Source of the DNA: Contendibacter sp031732755
Lineage (GTDB): Bacteria > Pseudomonadota > Gammaproteobacteria > Competibacterales > Competibacteraceae
NCBI GenBank assembly: GCA_031732755.1
Contig: JAVMKI010000029.1
Location: forward strand, 62,001 to 126,000
DNA length: 64,000 nt
Reading direction: 5' to 3'
Shown here in pieces: positions 56,153-64,000 of the stretch (position 1 is the stretch's first letter; each line of letters begins with the position of its first letter). The notes beneath the pieces were generated by a model. That model was not told where the DNA came from. It was given only the letters and a program-made list of their open reading frames with translations, and made no database searches. Position numbers and translations under genes: made by a program.

Positions 56153-56953
56153 TTGGAATCCCTGTTCCCGACCCTGTTGTGGTATCTGGTGCTCGGCGCG
56201 TTCGCCGGCGTCATGGCCGGTCTGCTCGGCGTGGGCGGCGGCCTGATCGTCGTGCCGGTACTGGCCTGGATTTTTCACGACCAGCAGATCAACGACGCCA
56301 TCATCATGCACTTGGCCATCGGCACCTCGCTGGCGACGATTGTCGTCACCTCGATCTCCTCGGTACGCGCTCACCACCAACGGGGCGCGGTGCTGTGGTC
56401 GGTGGTCTGGCGGCTGACGCCGGGCATCGTGATCGGCGCCTGGGTGGGGGCGATAGTGGCCGATGCGCTGCCCAGCGTGGTATTAAGCAAGGTCTTCGCC
56501 CTGTTCGTGCTGGCCGTGGCGGCGCAGATGGCGTTCGGCGCCAAGCCAGCCCCGCATCGTGGCCTGCCAGGCGCGATCGGCATGGCGGCGACCGGGGGGG
56601 TGATCGGCACGGTGTCGGCCATCGTCGGCATCGGCGGCGGGTCGTTGACCGTGCCGTTCCTGACTTGGTGCAACACGACAATGCGGCAGGCGGTGGCGAC
56701 TTCCGCCGCTTGCGGCTTACCCATCGCCTTGGCTGGGGCCATCGGCTTTATCGTCACTGGCCTGGGCGCCGCTGACCGGCCAGCCTGGAGTCTGGGCTAT
56801 GTCTACAGCCCAGCGCTGGTCGGCATCGCCGTCGCCAGCATGTTATCGGCGCCGTTGGGCGCGAAACTGGCGCACACGTTGCCGACCGAAATTCTGAAAA
56901 AGATCTTCGCCGTGTTCTTGACACTGGTCGGAACCAAGATGCTGCTGGGATGA
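56153..56953 (+). CDS. TauE/SafE family sulfite exporter-like permease
   Basis: A 266-residue membrane protein with about eight hydrophobic segments in two homologous halves, each opening with the family repeat (VMAGLLGVGGGLIVVP and VSAIVGIGGGSLTVPF). Members export sulfite, sulfoacetate or other small organic anions. The start is TTG; AAAGGA lies upstream. It is followed by a DUF554 gene 43 bases later. Confidence 0.88.
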   Translation: MESLFPTLLWYLVLGAFAGVMAGLLGVGGGLIVVPVLAWIFHDQQINDAIIMHLAIGTSLATIVVTSISSVRAHHQRGAVLWSVVWRLTPGIVIGAWVGAIVADALPSVVLSKVFALFVLAVAAQMAFGAKPAPHRGLPGAIGMAATGGVIGTVSAIVGIGGGSLTVPFLTWCNTTMRQAVATSAACGLPIALAGAIGFIVTGLGAADRPAWSLGYVYSPALVGIAVASMLSAPLGAKLAHTLPTEILKKIFAVFLTLVGTKMLLG

Positions 56954-56996
56954 ACGTCGTGAATGAAAGCAGGAAGATCGTTGGGGAGAACACGCG

Positions 56997-57674
56997 GTGA
57001 TCGGCACGTTGGTGAATACCGGCGCGGTGGTGGTGGGTAGTGCCATCGGGCTGATGGCGGGAACGCGGCTGCCGGGACACATCAAAACCATCTTGATGCA
57101 GGCGCTGGGGTTGGCGGTGGTCACCATCGGCCTGCGCATGGCGCTGAAAGCCGATCATGCTTTGCTAGCGATTGCTTGCCTGCTGCTGGGCGGCGTCACC
57201 GGCGAACTGCTGCGTATCGAGCAATGGCTGGATGGACTGGCTGAAACCCTGCGGCGGAGATTACGCTCCAGCTCCGAGCGTTTCGTCGAGGGGTTCGTGA
57301 CCGCCACCTTGTTGTATCTGACTGGAGCGATGACGATTGTCGGCTCGATTCAGGACGGCACCGTGGGCGACCCCAGTGTGCTGCTGATCAAATCCCTGCT
57401 GGACGGCGTGGCCTCGGTCGCGCTGGCTTCGTCGTTGGGCGTCGGTGTGATGTTTTCGGCCCTGCCGGTACTGGTGGTGCAGGGTGGCATCACCCTGTTG
57501 GCGGGACATCTGGCGTTCCTGTCGCAGCCGGGGGTGCTGGATGCCGTCAACGCCGCCGGGGGGTTGCTGATTTTGGGCATCGGAATCAATTTGCTGGAAA
57601 TCAGTCGGATTCATGTAGGCAATCTATTGCCGGCGCTGCTTTATGCCATCGTCGGCGCGCTGTGGTTTCCCTGA
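56997..57674 (+). CDS. DUF554 membrane protein
   Basis: A 225-residue protein with six or seven hydrophobic segments. The opening GTLVNTGAVVVGSAIGLMAG and the FVTATLLYLTGAMTIVGSIQDG block mark the DUF554 (YdfK/YqgA) family. It starts with GTG. It sits between the TauE/SafE gene and the RND adaptor, which starts 14 bases after its stop, so the three may share a transcript. No activity is established. Confidence 0.85.
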   Translation: MIGTLVNTGAVVVGSAIGLMAGTRLPGHIKTILMQALGLAVVTIGLRMALKADHALLAIACLLLGGVTGELLRIEQWLDGLAETLRRRLRSSSERFVEGFVTATLLYLTGAMTIVGSIQDGTVGDPSVLLIKSLLDGVASVALASSLGVGVMFSALPVLVVQGGITLLAGHLAFLSQPGVLDAVNAAGGLLILGIGINLLEISRIHVGNLLPALLYAIVGALWFP

Positions 57675-57688
57675 GCTTGAGGACTGCC

Positions 57689-58735
57689 ATGCATCCTATT
57701 CTGAAACGAGTGGCGCTGGTCGCGGCGGGCTTTGTTCTGGCGGGTCCAGTCGCCGTCTTCGCCCAGCAGAAACCCGCAGAACCGCCGCCGATGCCGGTCA
57801 AGGCCGCGCCGGTGACCCGCACGACGCTCAATGTCGAAGTGACGGCGGTTGGCACGCTGCGGGCCGAGGAAACGGTCATGATCCGCCCGGAAATCGCGGG
57901 TCGAGTGGCGACCATCCATTTCAAGGAAGGCCAGGCGGTGAGCGCCGGCGAGGCGCTGGTGACCCTGGATCAGGACGAGTACAAGGCGCAACTGGCCGGC
58001 AGTGCCGCCCAGGTCGGGTTGGAGGAAAGCAGCTACCAGCGCTTGCAGGATTTGCAACGCAAGAATCTGACCAGCCAACAGATTTTGGACGAGACCAAGG
58101 CCAGGCTGGACGCCGCCCGCGCCCAGCAGGAGTTGAACCGGGTTCGGTTGGAACGAACCGTGATCCGCGCACCGTTCGCCGGGACGGTGGGGTTGCGGTT
58201 GGTCAGCCCCGGCGCTTATGTCAAGCCGGGTGACGATCTCGCCAATCTGGAGAGCCTTGGGGCGATGAAGCTGGATTTTCGGGTGCCGGAGACCTATTTG
58301 GCGCGACTGAGCGTCGGTCAGACCTTGACGGCGCGCGTGGACGCCTATCCCGAACAGAGTTTCGAAGGGAGTATTTACGCCATCGATCCAGCACTGGACC
58401 CGGAAACCCGCACCGTGCTCTTGCGGGCGCGGGTGCCCAATAAAGGTAACAAGTTACGACCGGGCCTGTTCGCGCGCGTCAGCCTGATCCTGGAGCGGCG
58501 GGAGAATGCCCTGGTCGCTCCCGAACAGGCCATCGTGCCGGTGGGGCAAAAGGCCCAGGTTTACCGGGTGGTGGACGGCAAGGCGGTGATGACACCGGTC
58601 AAGCTCGGATTGCGCCGGCCAGGCCAGGTGGAGATTCTTGAAGGCCTGAATGCTGGTGACCTGGTGGTCACCGATGGACAACTGAAAATTCGCGACGGGG
58701 CGGCGGTGACGGTACAGCTTCCGTCGGGGACTTAG
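57689..58735 (+). CDS. RND efflux periplasmic adaptor subunit
   Basis: A 348-residue membrane-fusion protein with a signal peptide (cleavage near VFAQQ, residue 26), lipoyl-like halves (VMIRPEIAGRVATIHFKEGQ; RTVIRAPFAGTVGLR) around a short coiled coil (residues about 95-140), and a beta-barrel domain. GAGG lies eight bases before the ATG. Normally such a gene is followed directly by its RND permease. Here its TAG overlaps by four bases the stop of a minus-strand DNA methyltransferase, and the permease comes 1.95 kb later. Confidence 0.9.
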   Translation: MHPILKRVALVAAGFVLAGPVAVFAQQKPAEPPPMPVKAAPVTRTTLNVEVTAVGTLRAEETVMIRPEIAGRVATIHFKEGQAVSAGEALVTLDQDEYKAQLAGSAAQVGLEESSYQRLQDLQRKNLTSQQILDETKARLDAARAQQELNRVRLERTVIRAPFAGTVGLRLVSPGAYVKPGDDLANLESLGAMKLDFRVPETYLARLSVGQTLTARVDAYPEQSFEGSIYAIDPALDPETRTVLLRARVPNKGNKLRPGLFARVSLILERRENALVAPEQAIVPVGQKAQVYRVVDGKAVMTPVKLGLRRPGQVEILEGLNAGDLVVTDGQLKIRDGAAVTVQLPSGT

Positions 58736-59694
58736 CTGGTGGGCGCGAACAGGGGATAAGTTTGAAACAGGGAGGTGGCGCCATTGGCTGGAGCGATAGA
58801 CGCTGACGTTCTCGGTTCCAGACGGTCGCCCTTGAAATCGGGATAAAGTGTGGCTAGACGCGGGATATTTCCCTTGGCTTCGATAAAATAGCGTTCGTCG
58901 ATTTCGATGCCGACAGCCTCATAACCCACGGCTTGCGCCGCCGCCACGGTCGAGCCGGAGCCGAGGAAAGGGTCAATGATAACGCCGCGCCCCAGTGGCA
59001 ACAGTGCCCGCGCTAGGATTCGCAAAAAATGTTGGGGTTTGAGACACGGATGGTCGCTGATCGTGGTTTCGACCTCTGGGGTGCGTCCGCTGGCGATGGT
59101 TTCCGGCAGGGGTTTATCAACCGCAAGCCGCCGCAAGCCGCCCGTTCCCCAGCGCCGCAGGTTTTCCGCGACCGTGCGTGCGCCCAACGGTTTGCGAAAC
59201 AGCATCCACGGCTCGCAAGCGCTGCGCGGCGTTACCGAAACTTCGGCGAATTCCTGCTCCGCGCCCTTGGGGCGATCTCCGCCGCGAAAGCTGGTGTAAA
59301 GTCGCATAATCGCGCCGCGCACCTCAAATCCGGCTTCAGCCATGCCGCTTTGCACCAGGTATTGCAGCATGGGATGGCCCGCCACCACGACATGCGCGCC
59401 TGGAACAAGGACAGGCATGAGCGCCTCCCCCCAGTTGCACATGTATTTACGCAAGTTGGATTTTTCTCGCTCGGACAGAACGGTGAAACGCGGCAGGGGG
59501 TCGCGTCGGCAGCCACCGATGGTGGGCGGAATGCGCCAGACGCCGCCCTGGTTGCCACCGCGCAACTTGTTTAGTTCGTGCCGCGAAAACTCGATTAGCC
59601 CGTAAGGCGGGTCGGTAAGGACGCCATGAATGGAGTTTCCGGGCTGGTCACGCAGCCAGTCGAAGCAATCCGCATGGAAAATTTGGTAGCTCAT
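58732..59694 (-). CDS. Beta-class DNA methyltransferase of a restriction-modification pair
   Basis: A 320-residue site-specific DNA methyltransferase. The catalytic motif DPPY (residues 28-31, LTDPPYGL) comes before the AdoMet-binding motif DPFLGSGST (about residue 241), the beta-class order. DPPY favours N6-adenine methylation, though N4-cytosine is not excluded. The region between holds the target-recognition domain. The ATG at 59694 is preferred to a TTG three codons upstream. It diverges from the HTH-nuclease gene across 50 bases containing a palindrome. The recognition site cannot be told from the sequence. Confidence 0.87.
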   Translation of the reverse strand: MSYQIFHADCFDWLRDQPGNSIHGVLTDPPYGLIEFSRHELNKLRGGNQGGVWRIPPTIGGCRRDPLPRFTVLSEREKSNLRKYMCNWGEALMPVLVPGAHVVVAGHPMLQYLVQSGMAEAGFEVRGAIMRLYTSFRGGDRPKGAEQEFAEVSVTPRSACEPWMLFRKPLGARTVAENLRRWGTGGLRRLAVDKPLPETIASGRTPEVETTISDHPCLKPQHFLRILARALLPLGRGVIIDPFLGSGSTVAAAQAVGYEAVGIEIDERYFIEAKGNIPRLATLYPDFKGDRLEPRTSASIAPANGATSLFQTYPLFAPTS

Positions 59695-59697
59695 AAA

Positions 59698-59715
59698 TTT
59701 CAACCATAGTTGAAA
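59698..59715. promoter_or_regulatory. Palindromic operator between methyltransferase and nuclease genes
   Basis: TTTCAAC-CATA-GTTGAAA is a perfect 7-bp inverted repeat with a 4-base centre. It lies four bases upstream of the methyltransferase start and includes TTGAAA, which could serve as the -35 for the nuclease gene. It is the likely binding site for the HTH domain of the nuclease. Confidence 0.6.
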
Positions 59716-59734
59716 GACGACCTTTCCGCCATTC

Positions 59735-59740
59735 TATACA
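59735..59740 (+). promoter_or_regulatory. -10 element of the HTH-nuclease gene
   Basis: TATACA lies only five bases before the first ATG (59745). With a start site about seven bases downstream, the transcript would begin at or near the start codon, and no ribosome site is present. Leaderless mRNA is common among restriction controller genes. The -35 would be TTGAAA at 59710-59715, 19 bases away. Confidence 0.45.
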
Positions 59741-59744
59741 CTCC

Positions 59745-60638
59745 ATGCCGATGAAAAAAGCTCAGGAACTGATTGGCACCTGTTTACGCTCCATCCGGGA
59801 GCAACGGGGTTTGACGCTTGAATCCTTGGCGGGACAGGCTGGCGTCACTTATCAGTATCTATCCTCACTGGAGCGCGGCAAGGAAAATTTCAGCATTCAA
59901 GTGCTGGAACGGTTGGCTGCGGCGCTCCAGTCCTCGTTGAAAGCCATCATCATTGAAGCCTTTGAAGATGCGGGATATCCTCAAGCACCAAAAGTAAATC
60001 CCGCTTACTTTCGACCGAATGTTCCGCTTCCGGAAGGTTTAACGCTGCCCCAGCTTGAGGCGGCACTGAATCAAACCCAATCCATTTTTAACATGATCAA
60101 TAGGAGTATGCTGCTTGAAGTAGGGCGGCCACTTCGGGATTTTATCCAAGGCAATAATTTTAGCGGACTGGTTTCCAATATTTTTTCGGATGCAATGGAC
60201 GCGAGTAGCCCTTACAAACACAACCACGATCAACGCTATCCAGATCTTATCAATAAGGCAGTTAATGAGGGATATGGCATGGGACTTGAAGTCAAAGCAA
60301 CAATCAACATAGGTAAAGGTGGTGAGAGCCACAACGGCCATGGTGGCTGGCATACGATTGTCTGTTATGAAATCATCAATATAGATATTCAATTTATCCA
60401 TGTCATGTTTGCGGTTCTAAACGGTCATATGGAACAAGACCCCGATTGGCAATATCTCGGCAGCCGTGAAAATTCCGAGACAGGGTCTCGTCGCACGGAA
60501 ACCTACACAACGGTTCTCAAGGGAACCACCAAGTTTCGCGATGGGACTGTGTTCCTCGATCCGAACAAAGTGAACTTCAGGCGATGGCGGCAAGAACGCT
60601 CCGGGCCGATTCCGCCGTGGTCGATTTTCGCTAATTAG
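59745..60638 (+). CDS. XRE helix-turn-helix fused to PD-(D/E)XK restriction nuclease
   Basis: A 297-residue protein. Residues 9-62 are an XRE-type helix-turn-helix (LTLESLAGQAGVTYQYLSSL), as in restriction controller proteins. After a linker, the C-terminal part has YPDLINKA (Pro166-Asp167) and GLEVKAT (Glu182-x-Lys184), the PD-(D/E)XK nuclease core, followed by GGWHTIVCYE. It is divergent from the DNA methyltransferase. I read it as a type II restriction enzyme carrying its own controller domain. The second Met (59751) may be the start. Base composition is lower in GC than the flanking RND genes, a sign of transfer. An alternative is a regulator with an inactive nuclease fold. Confidence 0.72.
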   Translation: MPMKKAQELIGTCLRSIREQRGLTLESLAGQAGVTYQYLSSLERGKENFSIQVLERLAAALQSSLKAIIIEAFEDAGYPQAPKVNPAYFRPNVPLPEGLTLPQLEAALNQTQSIFNMINRSMLLEVGRPLRDFIQGNNFSGLVSNIFSDAMDASSPYKHNHDQRYPDLINKAVNEGYGMGLEVKATINIGKGGESHNGHGGWHTIVCYEIINIDIQFIHVMFAVLNGHMEQDPDWQYLGSRENSETGSRRTETYTTVLKGTTKFRDGTVFLDPNKVNFRRWRQERSGPIPPWSIFAN

Positions 60639-60683
60639 CCTAACAGGCTTCTGCTTAACAAACCGATTTCCCGGTAACTCCCC

Positions 60684-63600
60684 ATGTTCCTTCCCGAAGT
60701 CTCCATCAAGCGCCCCGTCCTAGCGACGGTGATGAGCCTCGCCATCATCTTGATCGGCGTCATTACCTTCTTGCGGCTACCGGTGCGCGAATATCCCAAC
60801 ATCGACGCGCCCATTGTGTCGGTGCGCACCGTCTATCCCGGTGCCAGCGCCGAGATCATGGAAAGCCAGGTGACCCAACCATTGGAGGATTCGCTGGCTG
60901 GCATCGAGGGGGTGCGGACCATCAAATCGGTCAGCCGCGAGGAAGTCAGCCAGATCACGGTCGAGTTCCTGCTGGAGCGCAACGTGGATTCCGCCGCCAA
61001 CGACGTGCGCGACCGGGTGGCGCGGGTGCGCGGCCAGTTGCCGGACGAGACCAAGGATCCGGTGGTGGCCAAGATCGAGGCCGATGCCCAGGCCGTTCTG
61101 TGGCTGGCTTTTTCCAGCACCCGGCACAGCGCCTTGGAGATCACCGACTATGCCGACCGCGTCATCGTGGATCGCCTGCAAACGCTACCGGGCGTGGCCA
61201 GCGTCATCATCGCTGGCGAGCGGCGCTACGCCATGCGCCTGTGGCTGGATCGCGACCGCATGGCTGCTTACGGCCTGACGCCACAGGATGTGGAAGACGC
61301 GCTCAAAAAGCAGAATATCGAACTGCCGTCCGGTCGCATCGAATCGCGCCAACGCGAGTTCACGGTGTTGACCGAATCCGATTTGCGCGCGCCGGAACAG
61401 TTCAACGATCTGATTATCAGGGAAACCAAAGGCTATCCGATCCGGCTGCGCGATATCGGCCATGCCGAAGTCGGCGCGGCGGACGAACGCAATGCGGTAC
61501 GAGTCAATGGCAATCCGTCGGTGGGCCTGGGCGTCGTCAAGCAATCCACCGCCAACACGCTGAGCGTGGCCCAGTCGGTCAAGGCCTTGCTACCGGGGCT
61601 GGAAGCCAGTTTGCCGGAGGGCATGAAGATCATGGTAGCCTATGACGGCTCGATCTTCATCGAGAAATCCATCGAAGCGGTTTATCACACCATGGGTGAG
61701 GCGCTGGCGCTGGTGGTCGCGGTGATCTTCCTGTTCCTGCGCAACTGGCGGGCGACGATCATCCCGTTCGTGACTATTCCGGTGTCGTTGATCGGGGCGT
61801 TCATCTTTCTATATGCCTTGGGTTTCACCATCAATACCCTGACCCTGTTGGGATTGGTGCTGGCCATCGGTCTGGTGGTGGATGATGCCATCGTGGTGCT
61901 GGAAAACATCCACCGCCATATCGAGGAGGGCATGGCGCCGTTCAAGGCGGCGTTGCAAGGCTCCAAGGAAATCGCCTTCGCGGTGGTGGCGATGACCTTG
62001 ACCTTGGCAGCGGTGTTTACCCCGCTGGCATTCATGACCGGCAACACCGGCCGACTGTTTACCGAATTTGCCTTCACCGTGGCGGCGGCGGTATTGGTGT
62101 CGGGTTTCGTGGCTCTGACCCTGACCCCAATGATGTGCTCAAAGCTACTGCGCCACGAAGCTCGCCACAACTGGATGTTCCGATTGACCGAGCGGTTTTT
62201 CGAGGCGATGAACGGCGGCTATCGCGCGGCGCTGGTGTGGGCGCTCAACTGGCGCTGGTTGGTAATACTGCTGTTTTTCGCGACCGGCGCCGGCGCGGTC
62301 TGGCTGTTCCTGCACCTGAAGTCGGAACTTTCGCCGTTGGAAGATCGGGGGACCATCATCGGCGTCATCGTCGCGCCGGAGGGAGCAACCTTAGCCTATA
62401 CCGACGGCTACGCCCGGCAACTGGAGCAATTTTACAAGGACATTCCCGAAGTGATTTCCTATTTTTCCTTCGTGGCGCCGGGGTTGGAAAAACCCAATCC
62501 CGTCAACAGCGCGCTCTCGTTCGTGCGATTGAAACCGTGGGAACAGCGCCAGCGCAAACAGCAAGACATCGCCAAGGAACTGGCGCCGAAAATGTTCGGC
62601 GGCTTGCCCGGCGTGCTGGCTTTTCCGATCAATCCACCCTCGCTGGGGCAAAGCTTCCGCAATCCGGCCGTGCAGTTTGTGATTCAGGCCAACAGCTACG
62701 CGGAGTTGCAAAACATGGTGGATCAGGTACTGGCCAAGGTCCGGCAATACCCAGGCATGGCGAACCCGGACACCGATCTGCGCCTGAACAAGCCGCAGTT
62801 ATCCGTCGTGCTCAAGCGCGACAAGATTGCCGCCGTCGGCGCTGATGTGGAGGAAATCGGCCGCACGCTGGAAACCCTACTCGGTGGACGGCAGGTGACC
62901 CGCTTCAAGCGGGAAGGTCAGCAGTACGATGTGATCGTGCAGCTTGCGGATCGGGACCGCGAACAACCGACCGATCTGACCGCCATTTTCGTGCGCGGCC
63001 GCAACGGACAACTGGTGCAGCTCTCGAATTTGGTCGAAGTCGCCGAAACCGTCGCGCCCAAGGAGTTGAACCACTTTGATCGGCAACGGGCGGCGGTCAT
63101 TTCGGCCAACATCGCACCGGGTTACACCTTGGGCGAGGCGCTGGACTTCATGGATAAAACCACCCGCGAAGTACTGGGCGAGAACGCTCAGACGGCGTTG
63201 GACGGTCAGTCGCGCGAGTTTCGCGAATCCGGCGCGACGCTGTACGTCACCTTCGTGCTGGCGCTCATTTTCATTTACCTGGTGCTGTCCGCTCAGTTCG
63301 AAAGCTTCGTCTCGCCGTTCGTGATCATGTTGACCGTGCCGTTGGCGGTGACCGGAGCGTTGCTAGCTTTGTTTCTGACTGGCGGCACGTTGAACGTGTA
63401 CAGCCAGATTGGGTTGGTGATGCTGGTTGGCCTCATTACCAAGAACGGCATCCTGATCGTGGAGTTCGCCAATCAATTACGGTTGACCGGGCTGGATCGG
63501 CGCGAGGCGGTGCTGGAGGCGGCGACGCTGCGCCTGCGGCCGATCCTGATGACCACGCTGGCGACGATTCTCGGCGCGATTCCGCTGGCGCTGGCGGTCG

Positions 63601-63782
63601 GCGCGGGGGCGGAAAGCCGCCAGCAAATCGGCTGGGTCATCGTCGGCGGCCTGCTGCTGGGGACCTTGTTGACGCTGTCGGTGGTGCCGGTGGCCTACAC
63701 GCTGTTGGCGCGCGAGGTCCATCAGACCGCCGAGGAAGCGGCGGAATTGGCGGAGCGGGAAGCGGCGACGGCCCACCCGTGA
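60684..63782 (+). CDS. RND multidrug efflux permease (HAE1 type)
   Basis: A 1032-residue inner-membrane pump with the duplicated RND layout: 12 membrane segments and two large periplasmic loops. The N terminus is FLPEVSIKRPVLATVMSLAI, and the proton-relay Asp pair is in LAIGLVVDDAIVVLENI. The second half has FIYLVLSAQFESFVSPFVIM. It exports hydrophobic compounds together with an adaptor and an outer-membrane channel. The probable adaptor is the gene at 57689-58735, from which it is separated by the restriction-modification module. No outer-membrane factor is seen in the window. Confidence 0.93.
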   Translation: MFLPEVSIKRPVLATVMSLAIILIGVITFLRLPVREYPNIDAPIVSVRTVYPGASAEIMESQVTQPLEDSLAGIEGVRTIKSVSREEVSQITVEFLLERNVDSAANDVRDRVARVRGQLPDETKDPVVAKIEADAQAVLWLAFSSTRHSALEITDYADRVIVDRLQTLPGVASVIIAGERRYAMRLWLDRDRMAAYGLTPQDVEDALKKQNIELPSGRIESRQREFTVLTESDLRAPEQFNDLIIRETKGYPIRLRDIGHAEVGAADERNAVRVNGNPSVGLGVVKQSTANTLSVAQSVKALLPGLEASLPEGMKIMVAYDGSIFIEKSIEAVYHTMGEALALVVAVIFLFLRNWRATIIPFVTIPVSLIGAFIFLYALGFTINTLTLLGLVLAIGLVVDDAIVVLENIHRHIEEGMAPFKAALQGSKEIAFAVVAMTLTLAAVFTPLAFMTGNTGRLFTEFAFTVAAAVLVSGFVALTLTPMMCSKLLRHEARHNWMFRLTERFFEAMNGGYRAALVWALNWRWLVILLFFATGAGAVWLFLHLKSELSPLEDRGTIIGVIVAPEGATLAYTDGYARQLEQFYKDIPEVISYFSFVAPGLEKPNPVNSALSFVRLKPWEQRQRKQQDIAKELAPKMFGGLPGVLAFPINPPSLGQSFRNPAVQFVIQANSYAELQNMVDQVLAKVRQYPGMANPDTDLRLNKPQLSVVLKRDKIAAVGADVEEIGRTLETLLGGRQVTRFKREGQQYDVIVQLADRDREQPTDLTAIFVRGRNGQLVQLSNLVEVAETVAPKELNHFDRQRAAVISANIAPGYTLGEALDFMDKTTREVLGENAQTALDGQSREFRESGATLYVTFVLALIFIYLVLSAQFESFVSPFVIMLTVPLAVTGALLALFLTGGTLNVYSQIGLVMLVGLITKNGILIVEFANQLRLTGLDRREAVLEAATLRLRPILMTTLATILGAIPLALAVGAGAESRQQIGWVIVGGLLLGTLLTLSVVPVAYTLLAREVHQTAEEAAELAEREAATAHP

Positions 63783-64000
63783 AATGAAACCAGTGGGAAT
63801 GCCCTGAGAGGCTGTGGAACGCCGTTGGTTATCGCGAGCGGTTTTCCAAGGAACCCAATCCGAATGGGCGAATCATCGGGCGGTTGACAGAATGAGCGGT
63901 TTGGGAGGGGCGTCATTTTCCGGGGCAGGATCGAAAATGGGCGGTAGAATGAGCGTATGGAACCAACGGAAAATGACGCGCGAAGGTGGAAAAGATGCTG
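63783..64000. other. Right-end intergenic region with inverted and direct repeats
   Basis: No complete gene. A 13-bp inverted repeat (63910-63922 and 63967-63979) and a 10-base direct repeat (AGAATGAGCG) are present. An ATG at 63958 opens a frame that runs off the window end; its 14 residues do not identify it. Confidence 0.45.
63910..63979. repeat. 13-bp inverted repeat at right edge
   Basis: GCGTCATTTTCCG at 63910-63922 is exactly complementary to CGGAAAATGACGC at 63967-63979. It may be the end of a mobile element or an operator ahead of the gene that starts near 63958. Confidence 0.5.

Noticed and set aside
58976..59574. Plus-strand frames over the methyltransferase
   Set aside because: The minus strand carries the DPPY and FLGSGS motifs in the right order; the plus frames have no motif or start signal.

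Overview
The window is high-GC DNA from a gammaproteobacterium. A class III polyhydroxyalkanoate (PHA) synthase pair with PhaR and PhaA, PilS/PilR and a FimX-like protein, a mutY-yggX pair, FdxA, and assimilatory nirBD-nasA together suggest a PHA-storing, type IV piliated organism such as the Competibacter lineage. The lineage is inference from gene content only. The window starts inside nirB, and one 100-base run of N (27718-27817) marks an assembly gap.

Layout. 1-5 kb: nitrate/nitrite assimilation operon (nirB end, nirD, nasA) with a NamZ/DUF1343 gene behind it. 5-9 kb: an envelope pair (DUF4105 barrel protein, DUF3015 lipoprotein) divergent from a BepA-like protease. 9-12.6 kb: PHA genes phaE-phaC facing phaR and phaA. 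12.6-14.7 kb: an ISAs1 transposase remnant, a nucleotidyltransferase-fold gene and tRNA-Phe with its own promoter and terminator. 14.7-21.4 kb: yggX-mutY, an epimerase, a degenerate FimX-like c-di-GMP protein and ilvD. 21.8-25.5 kb: fadD, an FFLEELY-motif protein, a PHA-system protein and a Bax inhibitor-1 protein. 25.8-30.3 kb: a secreted beta-helix/tandem-repeat protein containing the gap, a 5'-nucleotidase lipoprotein and fdxA.

30.4-35.1 kb is a tight run: a CnoX-like thioredoxin, an unrecognised helical protein, an XPB-type helicase and a DUF790 (Bax1-type) nuclease. The last three overlap end to end and look like one helicase-nuclease machine. 35-40 kb: an SDR enzyme, NfeD plus slipin, a secreted lipase, then a short IS1-like remnant that truncates a TPR/glycosyltransferase-type gene. 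40.3-43.4 kb: pilS-pilR. 43.6-45.7 kb: sucCD with a strong terminator. 45.8-54.1 kb is AT-richer and carries three large membrane proteins (a fused transporter/spermidine synthase and two GT39-like glycosyltransferases) interrupted by GC-rich nadE. 54-57.7 kb: suhB, an NDUFA9-like gene, a TauE/SafE permease and DUF554.

The right end is the most unusual part. An RND efflux adaptor (57689-58735) and its presumed RND permease (60684-63782) share a strand but are separated by a compact restriction-modification module: a beta-class DNA methyltransferase on the minus strand, and a divergent protein that joins an N-terminal XRE helix-turn-helix to a C-terminal PD-(D/E)XK nuclease signature. An 18-bp perfect palindrome lies between their starts, so the nuclease may act as its own controller.
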